Positions 34,004-44,045 of a stretch of 64,000 nucleotides of DNA are shown piece after piece. Each line of letters opens with the position of its first letter. Within the stretch, counting starts at the first letter, position 1. This DNA is from Scenedesmus sp. ARA3 (lineage: Eukaryota > Chlorophyta > Chlorophyceae > Sphaeropleales > Scenedesmaceae): positions 22,743 to 86,742 of the forward strand of contig RWJK01000938.1 in NCBI GenBank assembly GCA_004335835.1, written 5' to 3'. A program made the translations under genes and the position numbers. Under the pieces are notes generated by a model. The model did no database searches. It had not been told where the DNA came from and saw only the letters and a list, made by a program, of their open reading frames with translations.

Positions 34004-37000
34004 ATGGAGGCACAGCGGAGGCTGCAAATTATCTCGGGCCATTTGGTGCCTCATGGCGCATCTCGGCTCGATGTGCTGGCGCTGCAGAGGCTGCTAGATC
34101 ACGACAATCTTGAGCTACGAGCTCGCATGAAGGACTTTTTCAAGGATGAGCTCTATGTGCCTCGGTAGGCAGCACCGGCATGGCTGCAGTAGCCAGCAGC
34201 AGCAACAGCTTTCGGCATGCTTAGTGCAGGCATGGCATCATGCCAGGAGTAAGATAAGCAATGAAACCGCATCATGTGGCATGTTCATTACCAGCTGGCA
34301 GTGGTTCGGGCCTGTAGCCTGCTGGAAAGGTAGTGCAGCAGCACTTGCAACAGCAGTAGCCATGCAGCACAGGCCTTCACTGCAGCAACATGATGGCGGA
34401 ACTTTGGATCGTGCATCTTTGCTGTTGAAAACAGTAGCATGCACATCCACGGAGCAGAGGTCCTCTGGCTCATGCTCCCGTTATTTTGCATGAAGCCCTG
34501 GTGCATGCAGCATGCAAGAACCAAGGGCAATGGCTGCAGCTGTGCTTCTGCAGCAAACAGGCAGGATGCTATAGCAGGCAGCATTCACCGCGGGGCCATT
34601 GCTGGTGGTTCGTATCAATCAACATCACCTCAATATCCTGCAACAGCAAACACCCAGCCGCTGTCCCCCACGTCTCTGTCCCCTGTCCTGCAAGCTCCCG
34701 CAGCTCTCCCGCAAGCTCGCCCCATTCCCTGCAAGGCTGCCTCATTTTCTGCAAATATTTCCTGCAAACTTCCCATGCACTCCTGCAGGTACGACATGGA
34801 CCTGCGCTACAGCCGAGAGCTGGCACTGCAGCGTCTGGCCAAGTTCTGCCGCGCTGGCTTTGTCAGCGTGACAGACTTCAGGCTGTCCCCGCTGAAGATC
34901 TTTGCTGCTCATGAGGTGGCGGCGCTGGTGGATCCAAGCATGGCGACAAAGATGACAGTGCAGTTCAACCTGTTTGGTGAGCTGCGTTGTAGTGAGCCCT
35001 GGCAGCAACAGCAGCAGCAGAAGCTAGATTGTATCGCTGGTTGGCCCCAGCATGGCGACAAAGATGACGGTGCAGTTCAACCTGTTTTGTGAGGAACTTG
35101 GCAACTGATGCTGGCAGCAGCAGCAGCAGCAGGGTTGCCACATGTACGTCTGTGCAGGTTGACCTCTTTGGTGAGCTGCTTGGGGCTGCCTCAAACCTTA
35201 AGACCTTAAATCCCACTTTGCGCACAGCAGGTGCGCTGAAAGCAGACACTGCAGCACCTGCTGCAGCTTGAGCAGGCAGTCTACGCTGCAGACCTCCAGC
35301 AGCAGCAAGTCGACTGCGAGGTTTACGGCAGCAGCAATGGCTTGAGGCAGCACGCCACACAATGTACTTTCCCGGTGCTGTTGCGCTGAAGCTTGCAGCT
35401 GCTGCTGCTGCTGCTGCTGCTGCTCATTACTGCTGCTGCTGCTCATTGTTGCTGATTGCTGTGCAGGCGGTACTGTGCTCAAGCTGGGCACTGCGCGCCA
35501 CCACCAGGGCCTGCTGCGGGGCATTGATAATGTGGACGCCATCGGCTGCTTCGCACTGACTGAGCTGGGCTTCGGTGAGGAAACTATGCATTTGTATGTG
35601 CTGCCAGCTTGTAGGAAATCAAAATATCTTGATGCTTGCTGCACGAGAGTGGGCTGCCATCGGCTGCTTTGCGCTTACGGAGCTGGGCTTTGGTGAGGAG
35701 GGTTCCATTTCATGCATTTATGCCGGCTTCTTGCGTGTTGGTGTGTGCTGACTGCTTGCTGCATGAGAGTGGGCCGCCATCGGCTGCTTTGCACTGACAG
35801 AGCTGGGCTTTGGTGAGGCTTGCATGGAGCTTGCCATCATTCGTGCGGGCTTCTCGGCTTGTTGGTGTGTGCTGGGTGCTTGCTGCATGACAGTGAGGTG
35901 CAATCGGCTGCTTCTGCACTGACAGAGCTGGGCTTTGGTGGGTGCCGAGCATGGACTGCATGTCTTTGGAGTGTCCTGCAGGCAAACGCGGCGCAGATGC
36001 AGACCACCGTCACTGACGGCTAGCCACAGGCACGTGTGGCAGCTTCAGCACATTACACTGCTCTGTGTTTGTGCAACTGCTGGGCTTTGCAGGCAACAAC
36101 GCGGACCAGATGCAGACCACCGCCACCTGGCAGCTGATAAGCAGCAGCTTCATCATCCACAGCTGACTTTACTTATCACCTAGTGCCTGCTGCTTGTGTT
36201 TGCTGCAGGCAACAACGCGGTGGAGATGCAGACGACCGCCACCTGGCAGCCGGCCAGCGGCACTTTCATTATTCACAGCCCCAGCACACTCAGCCAGAAG
36301 TACTGGATCACCAACAGCGCGGTGCACGCTCAGTGGTGCGTTGTGTTTGCGCAGCTGCTGATGGGCGGCCAGAATCACGGCATCCACGGCTTCCTCGTGA
36401 GGTGCGGGGCTGTCATGCTGTTATGTGGCTGTTATGACAGTGTTACATTGCCATTTGTTTTCTTGTGATGATGAGCCTTGCTAACCACGGCATCCACGGC
36501 TTCCTCGTGAGGTGCGGGGCTGTTAAGCGGCTGTTATGACAGTGTTACATGGCTATTTGTCTACTTGCGATGATGAGCCTTGCCAACCACGGCATCCACG
36601 GCTTCGTGGCCATGTGCGTGGCTGTTATGCTGCGGTCAAACGCTCTGTTGCATGATTTTATTGTTACATAGGGAGGACACATGGGCTGTGACATGTTATT
36701 GTTGCGTCTCAACCGCTGCTGCTGCTGCCGCCGCAGGATCCGCAACGACGACATGGCGCCCTGCAAAGGTGTCACCATCCACGACATGGGACACAAGATG
36801 GGCTGCTCTGACCACCACCACTGCTGCTGCTGCTGCTGCTGCTGCAGGATCCGCAACGACGACATGGCGCCCTGCAAAGGTGTCACCATCCACGACATGG
36901 GACACAAGATGGGCTGCTCTGACCACCACCACTGCTGCTGCTGCTGCTGCTGCTGCAGGATCCGCAATGACGACATGACGCCCTGCAAAGGTGTCACCAT

Positions 37001-38175
37001 CCACGACATGGGACACAAGATGGGCTGCAACGGCGTGGACAACGGGCAGCTGTCTTTTGAGCAGTACTCGGTGCCGCGGGAGGCGCTGCTGAATGCATTC
37101 AGCGAGGTGGCAGCAGACGGCAGCTTCAGCAGCAGCATCCCCAAGGCGCGGGACAGGTTCCTCAAGGTGTGCTGCCATGTCACGGGCATTTGTTTACGTC
37201 AAGTTGTGCCAGCTGCACTCGTTCGCTGCCGCAAGCAACAACAGCTGCCATGAACAGTGATGCTGTTTAGTTTGGTTTGCTGGGCAGCAACCTGTCGCTT
37301 GCACTGCATGTGAGATGATGGTCCACACACATATCTTGGCGCCGCGTGACGCGCTGCTGATTGCATTATGCAAAGTGGCATCAGAGGGCAGCTTCAACAG
37401 CAGCATCCCCAAGGCACGGGACAGGTTCCTCAAGGTGTGTTACATGGCATGTTCCATTGACCGTCACATGACATGTGTTTTGTGCAAGTACCACCTTGCT
37501 TGCGGGGTGATGTTGTATTGTTATTCTGCGCAGCTTTCTTTCGTATCATGCCGAGCATGTGAAGCGCTGGTATACAACACCGCTTAATGAAGATCACCTG
37601 CACTTATGGACTTTGAAAAACCCAGCATCACTTTGCCACCTCCTGCAGGTGGCAGACCAGCTGCTGTCGGGCCGCATCTGCATCGCCAGCTTGATGCAAA
37701 GCGTGAGCAAGCTCTCAATGTTTACTTGACACCCTAGGCTGGTCTGAACATCATTGTGTTGCTTCCTGCAGGTGGCAGACCAGCTGCTGTCGGGCCGCAT
37801 TTGCATCGCCAGCATGATGCAGAGCGTGAGCAAGCTGTCCCTCACCATCGCGATGCGCTACGCGGGCAGTAGGCTGGCTGTAGGCCCCACGGGCCACAGC
37901 GACACGCCCATCCTGGACTACCAGCTGCAGCAGCGCGCGCTGCTGCCGCTGCTGGCACGCACCGTGGCGCTGCAGGTGGGTGGGGTTGGTGCGCTTGGTG
38001 CGGCTTGCACTGCCGACTTTGTTGTGTGGCTGGTGCGGTGCAGACAGTGCCTGCTGTGGGTGTGTCAAGATGCTTTTAGTATCTAGTAACACATGCACAT
38101 GCTGTGCGGTCACATGCTGCTGCTAGTAGCGGCAATTGATGGCATCGCGGAGGTTGGAATTTAGCTCACGTCTTA

Positions 38176-38206
<31 letters not shown>

Positions 38207-40572
38207 ACCGCAGATCGGCCTCAACTATGTGAAGGACCGCTGGGCAGCCGCATCAGGCTTCGACGGCAAGCCAGTAGACCCCAAGGTGCGGCGTATAGAA
38301 CCCTAGACCCTAGATGCTACACTCTAGCAAGTACAACTCTGGTTTTGTCCTGAGCTCCTGCAGCTATTAGGCCTGCAGCTCGCTTACCTGCTGTACGTGT
38401 TTGCATGCTGCTGTGCGCAGTTACCAGCACATAACTTTGTGGTACTGCTGCTGCTGCTGCTGCTGCAGGTTGGCCTGGAGGTTGTGGTGCTGTGCTGCGC
38501 CATCAAGCCGCTGTGTGCGTGGAACGCAGAGACATGCGCTACCACCAGCAGGTGAGCTGCTGTCACTGTATGCCTGCCTGCCTACCTGCCTGCCTGCCTG
38601 CTGCTTGCTGTCACTCTCTGCTCACGGTTGTGTCTTGTTGCTGCCTTGTTGTCTTGTCGCCTTGTGTGCTGCAGGGAGCGCTGCGGCGGGCAGGGCTACC
38701 TGAGCGTGAACCGCTTCCCGCTGTGTCGCACTGCTGCATAGTGCCCATGTCACACTGTGTCCTTGCTGCGGTGCGGTCTTGTTGCCTTGTGATGCAGGGA
38801 GCGCTGCGGGGGCCAGGGCTACCTGAGTGTGAACCGCTTCCCGCTGTGTCACACTGGTGCGGTTTGCATACATCACGATGTTGTTGTGTACATGTGTCAC
38901 ACTGCTGTCCCTGGTCTTGTTGCCTTGTGCTGCAGGGAGCGCTGCGGCGGGCAGGGATACCTGAGCGTGAACCGGTGCCTGCTGCGTCACACTGCTGCCG
39001 TTCACATGTATCACACTGCCGCTGTGTGTATTTTGATACCGGGATTGCATTTTGCAGTTAAGCCGGCGAGCGAAGTGGTCAGCAAATGATGTATCTGACC
39101 AGGATAGTGACGAATAACAGTTTTTTTTTTTGAAAAATTTTGTTGTTCTGCTTCGTGCTGCAGGGAGCGCTGCGGCGGGCAGGGCTACCTGAGCGTGAAC
39201 CGCTTTGGGGAGCTCATCGGCTTTGCGCATGCGGGCATGACGGCAGAGGGAGACAACAGGTGACACGGCTGCCTGGCAGCCCCTGCCTTTGTTGTGAGTA
39301 TTACAGTGCGTCTATCCTATACTTGCCAAGCCGCTGCTGAACATGCTGACTTAGGTGGCTGTTGCAGCACAGTTGCCAGAATGTAACCAACATGTTACCG
39401 TGTCATTTTTGTTTCTGCAGGGTGCTGATGCAAAAGGTGGCAAAGGAGCTGCTGGGCATGCTGACCTGGCCAGGCATCGCAGCGCGCCTGGCAGCAGCAG
39501 AGCTAGCAACAGCGCCGCTGGCAGCAGGCAACCTGGCAGCGCTGCATGCAGCAGCGGCGGCGGCTGGCAGCAGCAGCAGCAGCAGCGGTGCAGGGCTGGA
39601 CTTGGAAGTGCTGCGGAAGATGATGCAGGTGGGTGTCTGCGAGGGTGCAATTTCCGGACTGCTGCTGTACCGGCGTGGTGCTGCTGCTGCTGCTTGATCA
39701 ACCCAGCTGGTTGCTTGTTTGGTACTCGTGCTGCTCTGCCGTGTGCTGCACTGGCACCTGTTTGCCGCAGGTGCGCGAGATGCGGCTGCTGCGGCAGTTG
39801 GCAACTGTGATGCGTCGTGGCCTGCTGCTGTTTCAGTGCTGCTGCTTCACTACTGCTGCTGCAGCTGCGTATAATATCCGTACTGACTGTTACGTTGTGT
39901 CGCGCGTGCACTGGTGTTACATTTTTGCCGCAGGTGCGCGAGATGCGGCTGCTGCGGCAGCTGGCTAGTGTGATGCGGCAGGCCTCAGCGGCGGGCGGCT
40001 TCTTTGACGCATGGATGAAGCAGCAGAGCGACCTGGTGCAGGGCGCGGCACAGGCCTTTGCAGGTGCGCACATGTGACATGTCGTGCGCAGCAGTCGGTT
40101 GTGGTTGTGGCTGCAGCAGAGTGACCTCATGCAGGGCGCGGCGCAGGCCTTTGCAGGTGGGCATGCACACCGTTGTTTCTGCAGCAGTTGAGCTCAGGTA
40201 GATAACAGCAGTTTGGTCGGTTGTGGTTGTGGCTGCAGCAGAGCGACCTGGTGCAGGGTGCGGCGCAGGCCTGCACAGGTGGGCATGCACATGTTGTTTG
40301 GACAGCAGCTGCGCTTGTGTCTTCAATAGCATAGCAGCAGAGTGACCTCGTGCAGGGCGCAGCACAGACCTTTGCCGGTGGGCAGACACATTGTAGTCGC
40401 AGCAGTTGAGCTTGTGTTTGCATGACTGTGCGGCTGCATATCACCAGCACACTCACCAACACTGCTGCTGCTGCTGCTGCTGCAGAGCGTGAGGTGCTGG
40501 AGGCCTGCCTGCGCTGCCTTGAGGGCCCCGGCATGACTTCCGGGCTGCATCTCAACAGCACACACATTAACA

Positions 40573-40628
<56 letters not shown>

Positions 40629-41335
40629 GCAGAGCGCGAGGTGCTGGAGGCCTGCCTGCGCTGCCTTGAGGGCCCCGGCATGACACCCGGGCTGCGCGAG
40701 CTGCTGGCGCCGCTGGTGGCGCTGTTTGCTGCTGCAGCGGTGGAGCGGGAGCTGGCGTGGTACCTGAGCCAGGAGGTGGTGCCGGCAAAGGTGAGGGGTG
40801 TGATTGCTGGATACGTGTTGTTGATGATAACGGCATTCGTTTGATTTATTTTCTATTTACAAAAGGGAGCGGGAGCTGGCGTGGTACCTGAGCCTGGAGG
40901 TGGTACCGGCCAAGGTGAGGAACGTGTCTTGCTTTGTCACAGCAAACTAGCACCTTGCAAGTGTGTTTGCACTGTGTACACATCAGCTCGCTGCATGAGT
41001 GGCTGTTTGCCAGGCGTGAGTTTTGCAAGTGTATTGCGTTGCAACAGTGTCATGGCGCAACCGGTGCAGCTGTCACGCATGACTAGTGACTTTCTTCTGC
41101 GGCGGCCTTCGTGCCATGACACATGTTTTTTTGCATGTGCCTGTGCTGCATGCAGGTGGGGCAGCTGGTGCCGGACTATGTGCGGCAGCTGGTTGCTGCT
41201 GTTGCCCCCAATGGGCAGCAGCTGGTGGCGGCCTTTGGCATCCCTGACCACCTGGTGGCAGCACCCATTGCAGGGCAGTGGGAGCTGTACAACACGTATG
41301 ACAACCAGGGAGAGCTGACAGCCAACAGGCAGTGA
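34004..41335 (+). CDS. ACX: peroxisomal acyl-CoA oxidase
   Basis: FAD enzyme of the first beta-oxidation step: acyl-CoA to trans-2-enoyl-CoA with hydrogen peroxide release. Thirteen exons: 34004-34164, 34789-34976, 35467-35574, 36209-36401, 36959-37166, 37772-37975, 38214-38285, 38469-38551, 39164-39259, 39421-39628, 39934-40063, 40633-40790, 41156-41335 (TGA). Phases agree throughout; 662 residues, normal for the family. Residues 6-14, RLQIISGHL, match the PTS2 peroxisomal signal R-L-x5-H-L. Signatures: [40 protein letters not shown]-like [61 protein letters not shown], and [10 protein letters not shown] with the catalytic Glu near 434. An Ala/Ser-rich insertion lies near residue 460-490. 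Nearly every intron contains truncated copies of adjoining exon edges, so gene predictors may misplace junctions; I chose the copies that keep phase and complete the family sequence. Confidence 0.93.
34960..35180 (+). repeat. copies of ACX exon 2 3' edge
   Basis: The end of exon 2 ([13 protein letters not shown] plus GTGAGC donor, to 34976) is repeated near 35049-35091, where the donor region reads TTTTGTGAGG, and in a shorter, altered form near 35153-35176 (TTGACCTCTTTGGTGAGC). Confidence 0.88.
35560..35945 (+). repeat. copies of ACX exon 3 3' edge
   Basis: The end of exon 3 ([13 protein letters not shown] with donor GGTGAGG, to 35574) recurs at about 35658-35700, 35778-35819 and 35901-35942. 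GAGCTGGGCTTTGGTG is kept in all three copies. Confidence 0.92.
35970..36175 (+). repeat. copies of ACX exon 4 5' edge
   Basis: The start of exon 4 (acceptor TGCAG then [13 protein letters not shown], from 36209) is duplicated upstream near 35983 ([12 protein letters not shown]) and 36094 ([17 protein letters not shown], followed by a diverged SSFIIHS). Confidence 0.9.
36484..36640 (+). repeat. copies of ACX exon 4 3' edge
   Basis: NHGIHGFLV with the donor AGGTGCGG (true end 36401) is repeated at about 36485-36524, with donor intact, and again near 36586-36625, where the sequence reads GGCTTCGTGGCC and the donor is lost. Confidence 0.9.
36737..36985 (+). repeat. three-copy 111-bp exon 5' edge in ACX exon 5
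   Basis: Acceptor CTGCAG or CCGCAG plus [20 protein letters not shown] and a CTG tract repeats exactly every 111 bases: starts 36737, 36848, 36959. The third copy alone continues into [12 protein letters not shown]. Because 111 is a multiple of three and no stop intervenes, all copies lie in one open frame linked by poly-Cys. Confidence 0.96.
37337..37440 (+). repeat. copy of ACX exon 5 3' half
   Basis: A diverged copy of the end of exon 5 encodes about [16 protein letters not shown] and [12 protein letters not shown] and keeps a GTGTGT donor, 270 bases after the true donor at 37167. No good acceptor precedes it. Confidence 0.9.
37649..37725 (+). repeat. copy of ACX exon 6 5' edge
   Basis: The TCCTGCAG acceptor and [22 protein letters not shown] recur exactly 123 bases before the true exon at 37772. 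The copy reads Leu instead of Met after IAS and runs into a stop soon after. Confidence 0.95.
38675..38985 (+). repeat. three copies of ACX exon 9 5' edge
   Basis: GCAG acceptor and [12 protein letters not shown] occur at 38675, 38798 and 38936 before the true exon at 39164. Spacings are 123, 138 and 228 bases, all multiples of three. One copy reads GCGGGGGCC instead of GCGGCGGGC. Each copy ends shortly after the NRF or NRC codons and then runs into unrelated intron sequence. Confidence 0.95.
39771..39815 (+). repeat. copy of ACX exon 11 5' edge
   Basis: The TTGCCGCAG acceptor plus [11 protein letters not shown] recur 163 bases before the true exon at 39934. Confidence 0.93.
40110..40385 (+). 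repeat. three copies of ACX exon 11 3' edge
   Basis: [15 protein letters not shown] with its donor (true end 40063) is repeated near 40113-40160, 40234-40283 and 40333-40384. The third copy has CCGGTGGG where the others have CAGGTGGG, weakening the donor. Confidence 0.92.
40486..40550 (+). repeat. copy of ACX exon 12 5' edge
   Basis: [18 protein letters not shown] preceded by CTG repeats and TGCAG lies 147 bases before the true exon at 40633. Confidence 0.95.
40575..40627 (+). repeat. CTG tract abutting an acceptor
   Basis: About 17 CTG triplets run directly into GCCGCAG, the acceptor of ACX exon 12. This is the clearest case of a triplet array standing where a polypyrimidine tract is expected. 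Confidence 0.95.
40866..40920 (+). repeat. copy of ACX exon 12 3' edge
   Basis: [16 protein letters not shown] with donor GTGAGG repeats the end of exon 12 (40790) 75 bases downstream, with one substitution (Gln to Leu). Confidence 0.93.
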
Positions 41336-41399
41336 TGTGGCGTATCGCGGCAGTGTTATGGTCATTAGGGCCGCTGTATCTGTGTTTGTGGATGAGGTT

Positions 41400-41660
41400 T
41401 TGCAGGAGAATTGGGTGGCAGCACCCATTGCAGGGCAGTGGGAGCTGTACAACACGTACGACAACCAGGGAGAGCTGACGGCCTACAGGCACTGATGATG
41501 CGTATCGCAGCAGTGTTATGGTCATTAGGGCCGCTGTTTCTGTGGTCGTGGATGAGGTTTTGCAGGAGATCGGGTGGCAGCACTCATTGCAGGGCAGTGG
41601 GAGCTGTACAACATATATGACAACCAGGGAGAGCTGACAGCCAACAGGCAGTGATGTGGC
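41400..41660 (+). repeat. two copies of the ACX terminal coding segment
   Basis: [20 protein letters not shown] to the stop codon, and about 60 bases of 3' UTR, is repeated at about 41415-41495 and 41573-41655. The copies differ in a few codons (YRH-TGA in the first). They lie in the 3' UTR. Confidence 0.95.
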
Positions 41661-42164
41661 GTAGTGCAGAGCAGTGTTTGTAGCTGCAGCTGCCTCTTCA
41701 TTCAGAGGGTGTTGATACGTTTCATGCCGCGGCAGTAGCACCTGTTTGTGCTACTGCAGACCGGCATGCTGTTTGATTATGTTGGTGGCTTGTCTCACCC
41801 ACAGCAGCGTGGATTTTGCAAAATGTATTGTATTTCCTGCTATTCTTGATCATGTGCTCGAGAAGCGGCTGCAATGTGTGTTACCTGCAATTCTTTATAC
41901 TGCTACGCTGCAGCGTCTGGCCAGCATGGGCACTGCTGACTGGGCAACTTGGCGCGCAATAACCAACTGTTGTGTAACAGTGCGACGAGGCACTGTTGGA
42001 AAAGCATATGGAAGTGCTATGGTTGTCTTCTAGTGCTGTGCTGTTTATTCAAAGCAGCTGTATCACGGGGCCTCGCTGGTCGTTTCTCAGGGTGCTCGGC
42101 TGAGCAGTGACCACCACCACCGAAAAGTCTTTTGACGCAGTTTCTGTTGTCAAACGTTTCTAAA
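41661..42164 (+). other. intergenic, ACX 3' flank to DUF642-like gene
   Basis: A TGTAA near 41970 is a plausible polyadenylation signal for ACX. No gene is seen here. Confidence 0.45.
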
Positions 42165-43429
42165 ATGAAGAAGATAGTTGTAGCGGCGATCGCGCTGTGT
42201 GCCTTCGTCCAGACAGCCTTGGCGCAGGACTGCCCAGGCCAGCTTTTGATCAACGGAGACTTTGAGGAGCCCAACACGATGCTGGTTCCGACAGACCACA
42301 AAGATCAATACGCTAACAACAGATGGGGCTGGTATCTTTCCGATAAAGTGCCTGGTAAGCTGCAGTGTGAAGTCACCAGTAGCTGTAGGAGGCAAGCAGC
42401 ATTATGCAGAGACCAGCTCTTTTAACTACGACTTCTGCTGCAGGCTGGTACACAACGCGCCCAGATGGCCTGCCCTGCGCCAGGACTGACTGGATGCAGA
42501 AGAAGATGTGAGCTGTTCAAGTCAGCGGTCCTTGTCACTGCTGCATTCGAGTGCTGTCATGTGCAACCTCCTGGTGACAACGCAGCTGCCTGCACCATTC
42601 TAGGTCATACGGCTTCCAACCTGTTATTGTTCCGCCCCGTTCATTATCTTTCAGACGAACAGTTGCTTTCCTCGCAGTTTCTGCGTCATAGTGCGTATAT
42701 AGGACCTGCTGTGGTCAAACATGGCTCTTGGTTCTTGCTGCTGGTGCTGGTGCTGCTGGTGCCGCTGGTGCTGATGCATAGGTACATTGAGATTGCACGC
42801 GGAGCACTTGCCACTCCAGCTGTAAACAAGCAGTACGCCGAGCTGCTGCCGAATGCCACCGGTGAGCATCTTCAACCTGCATCAACAGTGCAGCAGGTTG
42901 TGCGAGGGAGCCAATCTGCAAGCTTGCCGGCGCCATTGTCATGGATTCCCCATTATAACGGCGTTGTTTAGGACTGGCAGGCACAGAGCAGTGTTCACTC
43001 AGCCCAAAACAGTCAGAACAATGTAGCAATACTTGACAGACATGCCTTCCCAGTCATTGTGCATCTATTCAGTCAAAACGCAGATTGCACGGACCCGAAA
43101 CTGCATCTGCTCCGCGGCCACCTGCACTTGCCTGCTTGCAGGAAACTACTGCCAAGACGTGCAGCTGCAGCAGGGTGCGCGCTACAGGCTCAGCTACTTC
43201 TACGGACGCCTCATGACAAAGACAGAGGGGTGCGTTGAGTCTGTCATAAGCTTCGGTTTGACTGTCTTATTGTTTGTTACCAACCAGCTTGCGGTGTGCT
43301 TGTGCACTGTGATGGTTGATGTTCCTGCACTCCAAAGACAGCCTAGCGGGTGAGGCTCACTTCTTTTCAACGGTCTGGAATTTGGGGCTGTGACAGGTTG
43401 AGACTGATACTGCACTTCTTAACGCCTCT

Positions 43430-43471
<42 letters not shown>

Positions 43472-44045
43472 AGGAAGGACCGTGGCACGCACGGCACAGG
43501 CCAGATGACTGCCTTTGACACAGCAGTAGATGTGGCGATCCGCCCCAGCAGCTACCAGCCGTCGGCCACAGGTGCACCCTGGCCGAAAGACACACAGGGA
43601 TACAACAAGATTGACAATGCTGACACTTTGGAGGATTGGAGCAGGAGCAGCAGGCAGTGGACAAAACACCAGGTTGAGTTCACTGCACCTGCAGACAGGG
43701 TGAGTGTCTTCGTGCAGCTAGTTTTTGGCCAGAGGTGTGTTGTACATCATGCTGTTGTGCTGCTGTGGCCGGGGTGTACGGTTGCTTGGCCAACCGCAAT
43801 TGAACCCTGCAGCACACACAAAGTACGGGTTTCTATTCCTGCTGGCAGGCCGCAATGGTGTTCAAAAAGCGTTCCAAGGTCTGCACCGGTACTGCTAAAA
43901 ACCTTCGTCGCTGCTGCTGCGCACTTCCTGTTTGCACTTTGGCATCATGCTGCAGGTCACGCTGGCATTCATCAACGCAAAGCGCCCCAAGGTCTGCGGC
44001 AGCTGCGGCAGCCTGCTGGACGGCGTGTGCCTGCAGCGTATCTGA
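42165..44045 (+). CDS. secreted DUF642-like protein
   Basis: Six exons: 42165-42354, 42444-42507, 42782-42861, 43142-43229, 43474-43699, 43956-44045 (TGA). Phases agree and give 245 residues. The start is a signal peptide, KKIVVAAIALCAFVQTALAQ. Then comes INGDFEEP, a classical NGxFE start of DUF642 and related galactose-binding-like modules; VPGWYTTRPDG; YIEIARGALATP; NYCQDVQLQQGARYRLSYFY; and near the end CGSCGSLLDGVCL, which matches the CGPLLDDVxL signature of plant DUF642 cell-wall proteins. A role in the cell wall or extracellular matrix by polysaccharide binding is inferred from the family. The 245 residues are fewer than the roughly 370 of plant proteins, consistent with a single module. 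A CTG tract precedes the exon 5 acceptor. Confidence 0.75.

Noticed and set aside
37337..37440. Mutually exclusive second half-exon in ACX
   Set aside because: The copy lacks a plausible acceptor and has replaced conserved residues (LLNAFSEV by LLIALCKV), so it looks like a decayed edge copy.
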